Shown one piece after another: positions 24,869 to 35,439 of a stretch of DNA of 64,000 nt. The notes under the pieces were generated by a model, which saw nothing but the letters and a program-made list of their open reading frames with translations, was not told the DNA's origin and searched no databases. Numbering within the stretch: the first letter of the stretch is position 1; every line of letters starts with the position of its first letter. The position numbers were made by a program, and so were the translations under genes. This DNA comes from Distichodus sexfasciatus (Eukaryota > Chordata > Actinopteri > Characiformes > Distichodontidae), in assembly GCA_032718565.1 (NCBI GenBank), contig JAVGVS010000018.1, forward strand, positions 2,028,254-2,092,253, given 5' to 3'.

Positions 24869-26472
24869 CAGGTCCTTCTCAAAAAATTAGCATATTGTGA
24901 TAAAGTTCATTATTTTCTGTAATGTACTGATAAACATTAGACTTTCATATATTTTAGATTCATTACACACAACTGAAGTAGTTCAAGCCTTTTATTGTTT
25001 TAATATTGATGATTTTGGCATACAGCTCATGAAAACCCAAAATTCCTATCTCAAAAAATTAGCATATCATGAAAAGGTTCTCTAAACGAGCTATTAACCT
25101 AATCATCTGAATCAAATAATTAACTCTAAACACCTGCAAAAGATTCCTGAGGCTTTTAAAAACTCCCAGCCTGGTTCATTACTCAAAACCGCAATCATGG
25201 GTAAGACTGCTGACCTGACTGCTGTCCAGAAGGCCATCATTGACACCCTCAAGCAAGAGGGTAAGACACAGAAAGAAATTTCTGAACGAATAGGCTGTTC
25301 CCAGAGTGCTGTATCAAGGCACCTCAGTGGGAAGTCTGTGGGAAGGAAAAAGTGTGGCAGAAAACGCTGCACAACGAGAAGAGGTGACCGGACCCTGAGG
25401 AAGATTGTGGAGAAGGACCGATTCCAGACCTTGGGGGACCTGCGGAAGCAGTGGACTGAGTCTGGAGTAGAAACATCCAGAGCCACCGTGTACAGGCGTG
25501 TGCAGGAAATGGGCTACAGGTGCCGCATTGCCCAGGTCAAGCCACTTTTGAACCAGAAACAGCGGCAGAAGCGCCTGACCTGGGCTACAGAGAAGCAGCA
25601 CTGGACTGTTGCTCAGTGGTCCAAAGTACTTTTTTCGGATGAAAGCAAATTTTGCATGTCATTCGGAAATCAAGGTGCCAGAGTCTGGAGGAAGACTGGG
25701 GAGAGGGAAATGCCAAAATGCCTGAAGTCCAGTGTCAAGTACCCACAGTCAGTGATGGTCTGGGGTGCCATGTCAGCTGCTGGTGTTGGTCCACTGTGTT
25801 TTATCAAGGGCAGGGTCAATGCAGCTAGCTATCAGGAGATTTTGGAGCACTTCATGCTTCCATCTGCTGAAAAGCTTTATGGAGATGAAGATTTCATTTT
25901 TCAGCACGACCTGGCACCTGCTCACAGTGCCAAAACCACTGGTAAATGGTTTACTGACCATGGTATTACTGTGCTCAATTGGCCTGCCAACTCTCCTGAC
26001 CTGAACCCCATAGAGAATCTGTGGGATACTGTGAAGAGAAAGTTGAGAGACGCAAGACCCAACACTCTGGATGAGCTTAAGGCCGCTATCGAAGCATCCT
26101 GGGCCTCCATAACACCTCAGCAGTGCCACAGGCTGATTGCCTCCATGCCACGCCGCATTGAAGCAGTCATTTCTGCAAAAGGATTCCCGACCAAGTATTG
26201 AGTGCATAACTGAACATAATTATTTGAAGGTTGACTTTTTTTGTATTAAAAACACTTTTCTTTTATTGGTCGGATGAAATATGCTAATTTTTTGAGAATT
26301 TTGGGTTTTCATGAGCTGTATGCCAAAATCATCAATATTAAAACAATAAAAGGCTTGAACTACTTCAGTTGTGTGTAATGAATCTAAAATATATGAAAGT
26401 CTAATGTTTATCAGTACATTACAGAAAATAATGAACTTTATCACAATATGCTAATTTTTTGAGAAGGACCTG
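24869..26472 (+). mobile_element. Apparently intact Tc1/mariner element with long IR/DR termini
   Basis: The element starts CAGGTCCTTCTCAAAAAATT and ends with its reverse complement, flanked on both sides by TA (24867-24868 and 26473-26474), the Tc1 target-site duplication. The inverted arms are close to 200 bp each and match almost perfectly. The visible difference is a short CTATCT insertion near 25,046 in the left arm. Inside each arm the line TCAAAAAATTAGCATAT occurs twice, at the outer and the inner end, which is the IR/DR arrangement of Tc1 elements such as Sleeping Beauty. It encloses a full-length transposase frame. It lies between kcnk10 and gpr65, with no sign of gene disruption. 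Confidence 0.95.
25197..26201 (+). CDS. Tc1/mariner transposase, full-length, DD34E
   Basis: 334 aa, starting MGKTADLTAVQKAI. The first 50 residues form a paired-type helix-turn-helix (KEISERIGCSQSAVSRHL), followed by a basic linker (GRKKCGRKRC) and a second DNA-binding helix bundle to about residue 110. The catalytic triad is present: D148 (LFSDESKF), D238 (FQHDLAPAHS) and E273 (SPDLNPIENLW), with 34 residues between the last two, as in Tc1 elements. Family members cut and paste the element by binding its inverted repeats. There is no frameshift or stop, unlike the relic at 8.9-9.9 kb. Whether it is active cannot be judged from sequence alone. The start codon is the first ATG after the left arm. 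Confidence 0.95.
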   Translation: MGKTADLTAVQKAIIDTLKQEGKTQKEISERIGCSQSAVSRHLSGKSVGRKKCGRKRCTTRRGDRTLRKIVEKDRFQTLGDLRKQWTESGVETSRATVYRRVQEMGYRCRIAQVKPLLNQKQRQKRLTWATEKQHWTVAQWSKVLFSDESKFCMSFGNQGARVWRKTGEREMPKCLKSSVKYPQSVMVWGAMSAAGVGPLCFIKGRVNAASYQEILEHFMLPSAEKLYGDEDFIFQHDLAPAHSAKTTGKWFTDHGITVLNWPANSPDLNPIENLWDTVKRKLRDARPNTLDELKAAIEASWASITPQQCHRLIASMPRRIEAVISAKGFPTKY

Positions 26473-26474
26473 TA

Positions 26475-27282
26475 TATATATTTATGTAGCATGTTGTAAA
26501 TAATAAACTGATTATCAGGTTTTTGTATTTGTATTTGAGATGAGAATTCTGAAAACCAAACTCTCAAAAGTCTCAAATTACTTCAGACCACGCATTTAGC
26601 TAATTAGCAAAACTAATTTGATTCAACAGTACACTGACAATCTTTTGGTACTGAAATTACTGTTATTCTAACTTTTTTTCTGGAATGTATTCATCTATAT
26701 TAAAGAGCTTGGAACTCAACTGGACTGCCTCATTTTGTTCCACGGAATGACAAGAGCAACAACGGTTTAGTATAATCTGACATCGTTGTTACAGTTTGAC
26801 TCTGGAAATCATTTCCTTTACTTTCTATGTACTACTGTAACGCAAAAAAATAAGCATAGTTGTAAGTCAATATTTACAAGTTGTTTCATGGTCACACATT
26901 ATACAGTTTCCTGTTGTGCACAAACTGATGGTAAAACCAGAGAGTAGATGCCTTTGCTTGTCACCATCTAGAGGTCAGATGTGATACAGCAGAGTTAGTC
27001 TGGACTTTATTTAATAGTTGATTTAGATAAGGCAGGCCTAATGCTCTAATTGAAATTAAATAATTGTAAATGTTCTAAACCTTGTAAGAAAATAAGAGAG
27101 TGACATAACAGTTGTTTTCCCCAATGTCAACATGTTTTCTTATGAAACAGGAAACCGTTGCATGTTCTGCATTCAATCTGAAAGCGTTTTTGTTTCTTAC
27201 CAAGGTGTAGATAAAAGTTCTCACATTAAATTAAAGTGTTAAAGTCCTCTTGTTTCCAGTGGCAGGAATCAATCAAATCCCC
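26475..27282 (-). other. Probable gpr65 3' UTR region
   Basis: A minus-strand AATAAA lies at 27006-27011, about 275 bp after the gpr65 stop codon. The remaining stretch up to the Tc1 element is AT-rich with nothing recognised. Confidence 0.4.
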
Positions 27283-28209
27283 TTAGAGTTTGCTCCCTTT
27301 CAGCCTTACCAGTGCCTGAAAGACACTGGCTTTCCCAGTTCTGGTTATGAAGCAGTATAAAAGTGGATCAGCCAGGCAGTTGAGGACTGAGAGAGCACCA
27401 CTTATTTTATACAAGAGGAAAAGCCAGAACTGGGGCCTGCATTCTTCCAGAACTGCTCTTAGGACCATCATAACATGGATAGGACCGAAACAGAGGCAGA
27501 TGCTCAGTAGCATACTCCCCAGCAGCTTAAAGACACGTCTGCGCTCGCAGAGTTCTGTGGCTTTGTTGCTTTGCACCTCCTTCCATATCTTCCAGAAACA
27601 GAATAACACCACCAAAGCAGGCAGGACGAAACCAAGAATGGAGCGAGCTATGAAGACTTTTCTTTGAGTGGCGTGCAATGGGAAAACATCCAGGCAGATC
27701 CTGTTGGGTTCATCATATATGGCTTGTATGGAAATGGTGAAACCGTTGAATACAAAAGTAAAAGTCCATGCACTTACACTGACAGCTGCTGCTGCATGTA
27801 GCTTTCTGAAGGAAATAAACCTAAGGGGGTGAACTACAGCGAGATATCTGTCTACTGCAATACAGCTCAGTAGCATTGCACTAGTGTAGAAGTTTGTGTA
27901 GAGAAGAAAGACACACACAGCACAAAATGTGCTGCCGAGACGCCAGGAATCATGTAAGGTAAAATCCATCCATACTGGCAAACACATGATAAGGCAGAGG
28001 TCAGACAGAGCCAGGTTAAATAGATAAATCCCCAACTCATTTTTCTGCCTGATGTGCTGATACGACACAAACAGCGAGAATACATTGGAGGGAATACCTA
28101 TCAGAATGACAACAAAATGAAGGATGAAGAAAAAAAGCTTTTCCTGCGTCACAGGATAGCAGTCCTCATCTTCAGTGCTGGAAGTAAGATCGCCAGGTGT
28201 AGAATTCAT
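27283..28209 (-). CDS. gpr65: Psychosine/proton-sensing receptor GPR65-like
   Basis: 308 aa, class A GPCR with seven hydrophobic segments. The N-terminus has an NST glycosylation site at residue 2. Family hallmarks are NELGIYLFNLALSDL in TM2, SCIAVDRYLAVVHPLRF with the DRY box at 120-122, SNKATE-ERRR-FKLL before TM6, and NCLADPLLYCF at TM7. These match mammalian GPR65 (ESELGIYLFSLSLSDL; NKATENKEKKRIIKLL; NCVADPILYCF) better than GPR4 or GPR68. The family signals mainly through Gs and cAMP on immune cells in response to acid. The TM6 His is kept (H245, GPIHVMM), but the N-terminal His pair of human GPR65 is absent; the first His is H31. The neighbour kcnk10 is the expected syntenic gene. A separate noncoding 5' exon probably ends at 28458. 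Confidence 0.88.
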   Translation of the reverse strand: MNSTPGDLTSSTEDEDCYPVTQEKLFFFILHFVVILIGIPSNVFSLFVSYQHIRQKNELGIYLFNLALSDLCLIMCLPVWMDFTLHDSWRLGSTFCAVCVFLLYTNFYTSAMLLSCIAVDRYLAVVHPLRFISFRKLHAAAAVSVSAWTFTFVFNGFTISIQAIYDEPNRICLDVFPLHATQRKVFIARSILGFVLPALVVLFCFWKIWKEVQSNKATELCERRRVFKLLGSMLLSICLCFGPIHVMMVLRAVLEECRPQFWLFLLYKISGALSVLNCLADPLLYCFITRTGKASVFQALVRLKGSKL

Positions 28210-28457
28210 TTCAGTCCAGCTAAAACAGGAATTCAGATATGTACAGTGTATGTGTTAAAAGTGTCAATAGAGTAAAAATCACCTTATGTTACTTGTGCTC
28301 TGTATTGTTTTAGGAGTTTTACAGTTGTATTTGCATGCGGCTTCTACTGGACCAACTGAATATAAGCAAACGACACAAAGCCCAAACCTGATTTATATCT
28401 CAAAAATAGATATTTAAAAATAGTCAAAAATAGAAGCTACAGTTACTATAAACTCAC

Positions 28458-28620
28458 CATTAATACAGCCAAGCCTTACATGGATCTTTGCGCTGTAATC
28501 AGAAGCAAAATAACGATTTAAAACACGTTAACATAGTGACTGCCTTCCTGACACAACGGCTTGTTTGAAGAGCTGAAGAAAGACTTACTTCCTATTTCTG
28601 GTTTAAGAATAACCTCAAGT
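28458..28620 (-). other. Putative gpr65 noncoding 5' exon
   Basis: A strong minus-strand donor (ATG|GTGAGTTT) ends an exon at 28458. A fitting acceptor (GTTTTAG) lies just upstream of the gpr65 start codon, near 28,223. The outer boundary is not determined. The coding exon itself is uninterrupted, as is usual for this family. Confidence 0.4.
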
Positions 28621-29788
28621 GTAGAGGATGTGGTGAGAGAACATGAACAAGTGCTTAGTTTTACTCTGAGGCTTCCACTATTGCTACATACTGCTAGATA
28701 TTTTCACTGCACTGAAATGTAGTGATTCATGTGTTTTCTTGCTATATTGTTAAGAACAGTCTGTATGAGAAATGAATCATGTGTATATTACTGGAAAGGT
28801 GATAGAAAATTACTGGAACTAGTATATGTCTAACAATGTAAATACTGTGTCTGGGATTTGGCACATCCCCTGTAACCTTCCAGAATGAAACTCATGATTG
28901 TCTCTTCTTTTATTGAGTCAAATTTAAAAGTCAAATTGTATGTAACATCAAGCCAGAGCAAATAAGGCAAACAATATGGCTGATAAAAAGATTATCAGAT
29001 AACGTTGTTGCTAAACAGTGAAAGAAGACACAAAACACATTGTTTAATGCAAGAAGATTGAATAAAAATAGCATACATCATTGTGCTTTTACAAGTAACA
29101 TTTGGTTTTAACCAAAGAAACCAATTGCTCTGAAATATGTGCTGGTACATAATACATTGAATCGTAAAGGAAGAAAAATAGGAAGCAAAGTAAATTAGTA
29201 GAAACCTTAAGCAATTGTCAAAGATACACAAAAATGTCATAATTGGTTAGATATTAGCTCTTATCACATAAGAATATCAGCCCAACTATGCTCTAACTTC
29301 AACACTGATTTGCAAAAAATATGTCTTTTTGTTGTTGTCATAGAATACCCTTCACAATAACCATCATGCATGTAAAACACTGTGTTTCACAAATGCAAAC
29401 TCACCTGTAGTGGCAGACATATGTAAATGACAACCTGATGTCGGTCAGCTCACCAGTATCAGTTATGTTGCCCTGACATTATTAAGTTATTCTACAAAAC
29501 AAAATGTCTATGATAATCCTGCAGAGCAGGGATATGGAAATGCATCAGAGTAAAGTAAATGCAAACGTGTAGGAAGAGTGTAGTTTCACATTTACTGTGC
29601 ACGGAAAACGTTTAACTTTTTAACTTTAAAGTGAATAAAAAAGTCTGCCACTTTAAAAAATCTTTTTTGGAAAGCTCACAGCATTAACCTCATTAACCCA
29701 GTCTACAACATAATATATATTCATTTTCATAAATTACACAGACAACAGTATCATTTTCCAAGGTAGTCTTAGCTTGGCAGTTGAACTG

Positions 29789-30931
29789 TTATGCAGTGGA
29801 GGAAGGTAATGATCTCATTATGGAAACAAAGTTGCTGACTTGACTTTCACACTTCTTATAAACCCTTTTTATTTCTACCTTGGCACTCTCACTTATCAAG
29901 CAGTAAAACACTGGGTCTAACACACTGTTAATTGTTGTGGTTGCTACAAATATCATATAGTAGTCTCTCATATGGCAGGCAAAACTACAGTTCTCGGGCT
30001 CCAGCAGTCCTCTGAGGAACATGACAACCTGGAATGGAGTGAAGGACAGCATATAGACAAGGAGGAGTATGAAGAGAAGGAGTCCTATCTTCTGGCGTTC
30101 ACTGGCTTCTATGGATGAACTTCTACTGATAGACTGCATTATCTGCTGGAAGCAGAAAGACATCAGGAGCAGAGGTATAAGAAATCCTAAAACAGCACGG
30201 ATAATAGCCACGTGGCCTTGCTTTGCGTGCATGGGTATCGTCACTTCACACATCCGGCTGGATGAGAATTCATACAGCTGTCCTGTGTATGCCAAGAGTA
30301 TGAGGTGAAGTGAGATTTCAGAAAGCCACACCAATACGCATACCCACACTGCTGTCCGAACCTCGTGCGCTCTGACAAAATACAGGGGAAAGACCACAGC
30401 CAGGTATCGGTCCATAGAGATGCAGCAGAGCAGACCTGACCCCACATAGAAACTATTGAACATGACCACACTGATGATGCTGCAAAGTGTGTCGTTCACC
30501 ATTTGCCGCTTAGCTAGCATTATCCAAATAGGCAGGGTGAAGGTATACAGCAGGTCAGACAGGGAGAGATTGACCAGGTATACTGCCAGGTTGTTCCCCC
30601 GCCGCATCAGCACCCAGGCCACGCACAAGGACAAACAGTTAGCTGGAAGTCCGAAAATGAAAAACAGAGAGTAGGCAGTAGGGTACATATTGGCATCCAC
30701 TGTGTCGTTGTACCTACACTGAGGCGAAGAATTAGTCTTGAGGGTTCCATTTAAATCCATGCTGGCTGTAGAAAATGTAGGTGGTTGTTGGTGAATGCTG
30801 GGTTGTATTACTGACATGTTCAGAGTAGGTGAGCGAGTAGGCGTTGCTTCAGCGCAAGTGCTACAAATGCAAATGCATAATACACAATTTTGCAACATGG
30901 AATAATACATCCGGCACAGTTTACCTTTCAT
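29789..30931 (-). CDS. Divergent class A GPCR of the proton-sensing (GPR4/65/68/132) family
   Basis: The open frame is 380 aa. The first 80 residues may include untranslated or signal-like sequence (CVLCICICSTC near 16-26); later in-frame Met residues at 39 and 58 are possible starts. Seven hydrophobic segments run from about 84 to 348. Marks are PANCLSL in TM1, NLAVYLVNLSLSDLLYT in TM2, CCISMDRYLAVVFPL with DRY at 174-176, and SVLDPVFYCLISE at TM7, where DPxxY is the family form. It neighbours gpr65 on the same strand, so an ancient tandem duplicate is likely. The TM6 position that is His in acid sensors is Gln here (Q301, FTPFQVVM). The exact orthology is not resolved, so no symbol is given. 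Confidence 0.75.
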   Translation of the reverse strand: MKGKLCRMYYSMLQNCVLCICICSTCAEATPTRSPTLNMSVIQPSIHQQPPTFSTASMDLNGTLKTNSSPQCRYNDTVDANMYPTAYSLFFIFGLPANCLSLCVAWVLMRRGNNLAVYLVNLSLSDLLYTFTLPIWIMLAKRQMVNDTLCSIISVVMFNSFYVGSGLLCCISMDRYLAVVFPLYFVRAHEVRTAVWVCVLVWLSEISLHLILLAYTGQLYEFSSSRMCEVTIPMHAKQGHVAIIRAVLGFLIPLLLMSFCFQQIMQSISRSSSIEASERQKIGLLLFILLLVYMLSFTPFQVVMFLRGLLEPENCSFACHMRDYYMIFVATTTINSVLDPVFYCLISESAKVEIKRVYKKCESQVSNFVSIMRSLPSSTA

Positions 30932-31842
30932 GCAAAGCAGACTTCATGAGACATGGAGTCTACAGTCGCATGGCATGAAAAAGCTATGGTGAACTGGTAA
31001 GGTAAATAATTTTAGTCCTGAACTTTCACTAAAGTGACAATTCTGGAGTTACTTAACATGCCCCTGAAGCATGACTTTGCCACTTTGGGAATTTATAGTT
31101 CTAATTTGATTTCAATTTGAGTCCAGAACACAAGAAAAAATCTACTTAAAAGGAGCATCATCCAGCTCTGTACATAAGGTTTGTTTCAAGTTTGGCGGCT
31201 GCATAAACCCTGTGTCTGAAGATGTTTGACTTCTTATCTAAAAACTGTATTTTTTACCTCGACATGCCTGGAACTTCTGAATTATTGGTAAAAGCATTTA
31301 TCTCCAGCAGAGGGAGCCTTAGAGCGTTTACCACAAGTTTTCTGTTCGCTGTTTGTGGTAGGGGGATTTTACAAGCTATTAACAAATGTAAACTGTGTAT
31401 TCATATGAAATGTATTATACATTTTGTTTTATAAATGAGTTCTCTCCATTCAAATGAATAAGCAATGAAATGTGTTGCTTCTTCACATAAGCCGATGACT
31501 TGACATTCCAAGAAAAATAATGTCAACATTGTTGGACCTTTCCTAAACAACAAGGCACAGTGGTATGTAGTTTGACAGTAAACAGCATGATTCTTAGAAG
31601 TGAGTTACAGGGCCTTTCAAAACTTCTCAGTATGGTAACAGTTTAGATTAATAAATGTCCCTTTAGATGTACATGATAGTAACAGCATGCACACATAAAT
31701 CTTTACTGGTGACAAACATTTCCATGTCAAAGGTTTCTGGTGTGTACCTTTGTAGCTCTGTGTTGTGTCCACAGCGCATTTTCTTTTCTTCATTTGATAT
31801 TATGTCCATATAAAGTATTGTACACATTTTGTAGGTCTGGTT
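30932..31842. other. Intergenic, GPR65-family receptor to first bradykinin-like receptor
   Basis: AT-rich spacer of about 0.9 kb. No further coding sequence or repeat was recognised. It must contain the 3' UTR of the receptor to its right and the promoter or 5' UTR of the receptor to its left. Confidence 0.5.
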
Positions 31843-32919
31843 TTACACTACGACTGGTTTGATTAGATCAGTCCTCTGGATGTAGGTCGACACAACTGAG
31901 CGCTGCAGCGCTGTGGCCACAGATGCTGTCGAGCTCCTTCTCCTCCTGTAGATCTCACTGACTTTCTTCCGGAAGTAGCGGCCCGTGCAAACGTACAGCA
32001 CAGGGTTGAGACAGCTGTTCAGAAAAGCCAGATACGTGGAAAATTGTGATCCAATGTCTACAGTGTGATACCACTTCTCCTTATCCAGGACTTGGAAATC
32101 ACAGAGTACATCCAGAAAGATAATAATGTGGAAAGGACCCCAACAAATGAGAAACAACAGAGTCACAGCACACACCAACACTGTCGCTTTCATGTCATTT
32201 CCATCCTGCATGTGAACGTTCTCATTTCTTTTGTGAAGGGTGCGCACAATGTTACAGCTGCAGAAGATAATGGCCAGAAGAGGCAGAGCAAAACCCAGCA
32301 GGTTTAGCTGGAGGTCGTGGGCAAATTTCCAGGAGTTGGAAGGGTAGATGATAATGCAGGCTACATTTTGCAGTTGTGGAACATACTTCACTGTCCTGAA
32401 AACGGCAGTTGGTATGCCCATGCCCAGTCCAAAGAGCCAGAGTAAAAAGCATATGACTTTTGCATTGCGTCTTCTCCTCAACCATCTCGCTTTCATAGTC
32501 AGCACTAGCGCAAGGTAGCGGTCTACATTCACCATCACCAACATATAAATGCTAGAGTACATGTTTACAATGATGGAAAGGTTGACAATTTTACAAAGAA
32601 ACTCTCCATATGTCCAACAAAAGTAGCTGAGAATGTTCATAGCCCAAAACGGTAGGCAGGCCAGGAGGACGAGATCAGCTACTGCCAGGTTGCCCAGGTA
32701 GATCTCGGGCACAGACCAGTGGCTCCTCTGCAGGAAAAACACTACCAGTACAAATGCATTCCCCAAAATGCCTAACAAACATACAATAAAGATATAAGGA
32801 GGTATGACGGCATACACAAGCTTCCAATCTGAAGAGTTAAACATCTGTGGAGCATAAGGGAAATCTGTGATGTTTTGGGGCTGGATGGTTGCCAAAGACA
32901 CATCCTCTCCTTCACCCAT
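31843..32919 (-). CDS. Bradykinin receptor-like GPCR, most divergent of three paralogs
   Basis: 358 aa starting MGEGEDVS. The start follows an AG acceptor (TTTTTTCTTTTCAAAG) one base before the ATG, so upstream in-frame codons are probably intronic. TM1-2 read LGILGNAFVLVVFFLQRSHW and VPEIYLGNLAVADLVLL, the EIYLGNLA-ADL signature of bradykinin receptors. The DRY box sits in NVDRYLALVLTMKAR, followed by an unusual run of Arg (WLRRRRN). TM6 is ICWGPFHIIIFLDVL and TM7 is NSCLNPVLYVC. Family members couple kinin peptides to Gq and calcium. A noncoding 5' exon probably ends at 33179 (GAG|GTGAGT), with a TATA-like TTATAAG at 33261-33267. A B1/B2 assignment is not safe. Confidence 0.82.
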   Translation of the reverse strand: MGEGEDVSLATIQPQNITDFPYAPQMFNSSDWKLVYAVIPPYIFIVCLLGILGNAFVLVVFFLQRSHWSVPEIYLGNLAVADLVLLACLPFWAMNILSYFCWTYGEFLCKIVNLSIIVNMYSSIYMLVMVNVDRYLALVLTMKARWLRRRRNAKVICFLLWLFGLGMGIPTAVFRTVKYVPQLQNVACIIIYPSNSWKFAHDLQLNLLGFALPLLAIIFCSCNIVRTLHKRNENVHMQDGNDMKATVLVCAVTLLFLICWGPFHIIIFLDVLCDFQVLDKEKWYHTVDIGSQFSTYLAFLNSCLNPVLYVCTGRYFRKKVSEIYRRRRSSTASVATALQRSVVSTYIQRTDLIKPVVV

Positions 32920-33914
32920 TCTTTGAAAAGAAAAAATGCACATTTTAAAGAGAACACCATTAAAACAGTTGCGTAACATGTTATTGAACCCTGGTACATT
33001 ACAATGCTCCTAAGTGAAGTGTTAACATTTTATTCATTTATATGCTATCTTTTTACATAAACAACGATATTAATGTATTCTTGACGTGAAATGACCTTTC
33101 TCTTAATTTTCTTTGTAACTTTTTAAACTTTTATCAGTAATATAGTTATTTTCTCACAAAGTTAGAAAACACACTCACCTCATGAACTTGTCTTTTCTTC
33201 TTTTTCCAAAAACTCAAAGAACTAATGCAATATCCTCACTTTTGATATGGAGTGGGTAATCTTATAAGTCACCAATTTTATTCCATCCAAAGTCGTCACT
33301 GTGTGAGCAGAGAGCAATCGCATGCTTGTTCAAAACTGCATTCCTACACTCCCACAACCCTCAAGTGCTGTATCTTGTTTATACTTCAGGCTTTACAGCC
33401 TTAAAAAGCCACATAGAAGGTACAAAACCAGGCATATGATGCAAACATAGGATATGTTTCTTGCTGATTTATTTGTACACATGTAAAAATATGTTCAAGC
33501 TTTAAAAATAGTTTATATAATATATTAGATCTGTAAACAGAAAAAATGTTGCAAATGGCATTTAAGAAATACTTTACTGCAGCAGTTAAAATATTTGACT
33601 ATTAATTAAAAGCATATTTAAAGTAATTTAAAGTACTTTTGGACAATCAAAGTGACAACTAGAGATATAACCAAAATGGAAAAGTTATTAGGGGTTATTG
33701 GTTTAAGATTCACTCATTTTACAGAATTGTGGCAACACACAATATGCTGAAAACTTGGACTGGAACAAAAACAATCTTCAAAAAATATAGAAAATTAAAA
33801 CAAATGCTAAATCTGTTCATATTTCGTCTGATCTTTGTAATAGTGATGAATGCCACTGGTCATGACTGTTGTGCACCAGCAGAGGTCACTGTGTAATCAT
33901 TTAAACACATCATA

Positions 33915-34961
33915 TCACACTCTTGTAGACTCTGTATATTTCACACTTGAGTTGGGTTTATAAGCAGGAGAGATATCGTGACTTCCACGGTTCCGAATCT
34001 TGAGAAATAGTCCTTTAGCCCTTTGTCTGAAGTGCTTTCCTACTATCACATATAGGAAGGGGTTGAGAGAGCTGTTGCTGTAGCCGAGGTAAGTGGACAG
34101 CTGCGTGCCTATGTCCAGAGCATTTATCCAAAGACAACCGGAGATGACATTAAAGTATTCAAGTGTGTCTAGGAACATGAAAATCTGAAAAGGCAGCCAA
34201 GAGAAAACAAAAACAGAAAGGACAACAAGCACCAAGACCGCTGCTTTCCTCTCTATGTTGATAGCCGTGCACCTCCTCACCTGTTTGTCCCGGAGGACTG
34301 TGACAATGTGGAAACTGCAGTAGGAAACCAGAGGCACAGGAATCAGGAAGCCCACCAGGTTGACGGTCATGTTGTAGCGCAGCCTCCACCCATCATGGGG
34401 GTAAGCCAGATAACACGCCTCTGTGTCAAGATCAGGGAAAAACTGCACAGAACGAAATAGCAGAGCTGGAAGGCTGAGCAGGAAACCTGCAATCCAAATC
34501 ACCATGCAGATGGCCTTGGCCTGGGTTGTGCCCCTATGCCTTCCTACGGATATGGGTCTCGCTAGCACCAAGTACCGGTCCAGACTCACCAGTGTGAGGA
34601 ACAGAATGCTACAGTAGTAGTTCATGCCAATTATCAGATTCACCATCTGGCACATAGGCTCCCCAAATGACCAGTTAAACTTATTAATGACAGTGATGAC
34701 CCAAAAAGGGAGGCAGGAAACCATAAGTAAATCAGCAGCAGCCAGGTTCCCTAGATAGATGTCGGGCACGGAGCAGTGGCGTCTCTGGATGCAAAAAACA
34801 GAGAGCACAAAAGCATTGCCAAGCACACCCAGAGTGCAGATGATGGACATATAAGCTGGCTGGATGAAGTAGACCCACTCCCACGCTTCAGTATGGTTGC
34901 ACTCCAGCGATTCTCCATCAGAGAACCCCAGTGATGGGTCTAAAGTCATGTTTACGAGCAT
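33915..34961 (-). CDS. Bradykinin receptor, B1-like paralog
   Basis: 348 aa. The N-terminus has N-glycosylation sites (NMT, NHT). Signatures are VLGNAFVLSVFCIQRRHC, VPDIYLGNLAAADLLMVSCLPFW, SLDRYLVLARPISVG (DRY box) and NSSLNPFLYVIVGKHFRQRAKG at TM7, with helix 8 as in BDKRB1/2. In TM6 the usual CWxP is SWLP. A splice acceptor lies at 34970-34972, just upstream of the start codon, and a noncoding 5' exon probably ends at 35075 (AACAAG|GTAACG). Receptors of this family respond to kinins and couple to Gq and Gi. The middle position in the array and the B1 label are inferences; orthology needs a tree. Confidence 0.85.
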   Translation of the reverse strand: MLVNMTLDPSLGFSDGESLECNHTEAWEWVYFIQPAYMSIICTLGVLGNAFVLSVFCIQRRHCSVPDIYLGNLAAADLLMVSCLPFWVITVINKFNWSFGEPMCQMVNLIIGMNYYCSILFLTLVSLDRYLVLARPISVGRHRGTTQAKAICMVIWIAGFLLSLPALLFRSVQFFPDLDTEACYLAYPHDGWRLRYNMTVNLVGFLIPVPLVSYCSFHIVTVLRDKQVRRCTAINIERKAAVLVLVVLSVFVFSWLPFQIFMFLDTLEYFNVISGCLWINALDIGTQLSTYLGYSNSSLNPFLYVIVGKHFRQRAKGLFLKIRNRGSHDISPAYKPNSSVKYTESTRV

Positions 34962-35439
34962 GAAGAAGGCTGTTGTGGAGGGTCAAAAAATCATGCATTA
35001 GCACTGAGCAAACTTTTTAGCCAAATTTTGAAGTGTAAGCAGAGTCATGCTGATGTACAAAGAAAACACGTTACCTTGTTAATGTGACAGAAAGTCAGAG
35101 AGTAGAGGGAAGAAGCCAGGGAGAGCAACCTCACTTTATCAGAGGGATGACAAAGACTGTGTGCGGTTGCTAATGGAGCTCTAGAACTCCATTAAATAAA
35201 CTATGCTGTGATGAACATCACATGAATGCAACAGATGGCTAATTTTATGTGCCTCACTTCACACATGAATAACGGCTCACTTCTCGGAGCCAGGACACCT
35301 CTTCTACTCGTTGCATGAAAACTGAATAAAAAGCCTTATAAAATAAGGTGTGCTTGAATGGCTATGGCAATAATAGATCTTGAAAAAACAGGACGTTATG
35401 GTGTCTAATGGTAATAAATCTAAGTGTAATGACTTTTAA

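Noticed and set aside
32920..32979. N-terminal extension of the left bradykinin-like receptor (MLRNCFNG...)
   Set aside because: A good AG acceptor with a pyrimidine tract lies one base before the MGEGEDVS start, so this is probably intron.
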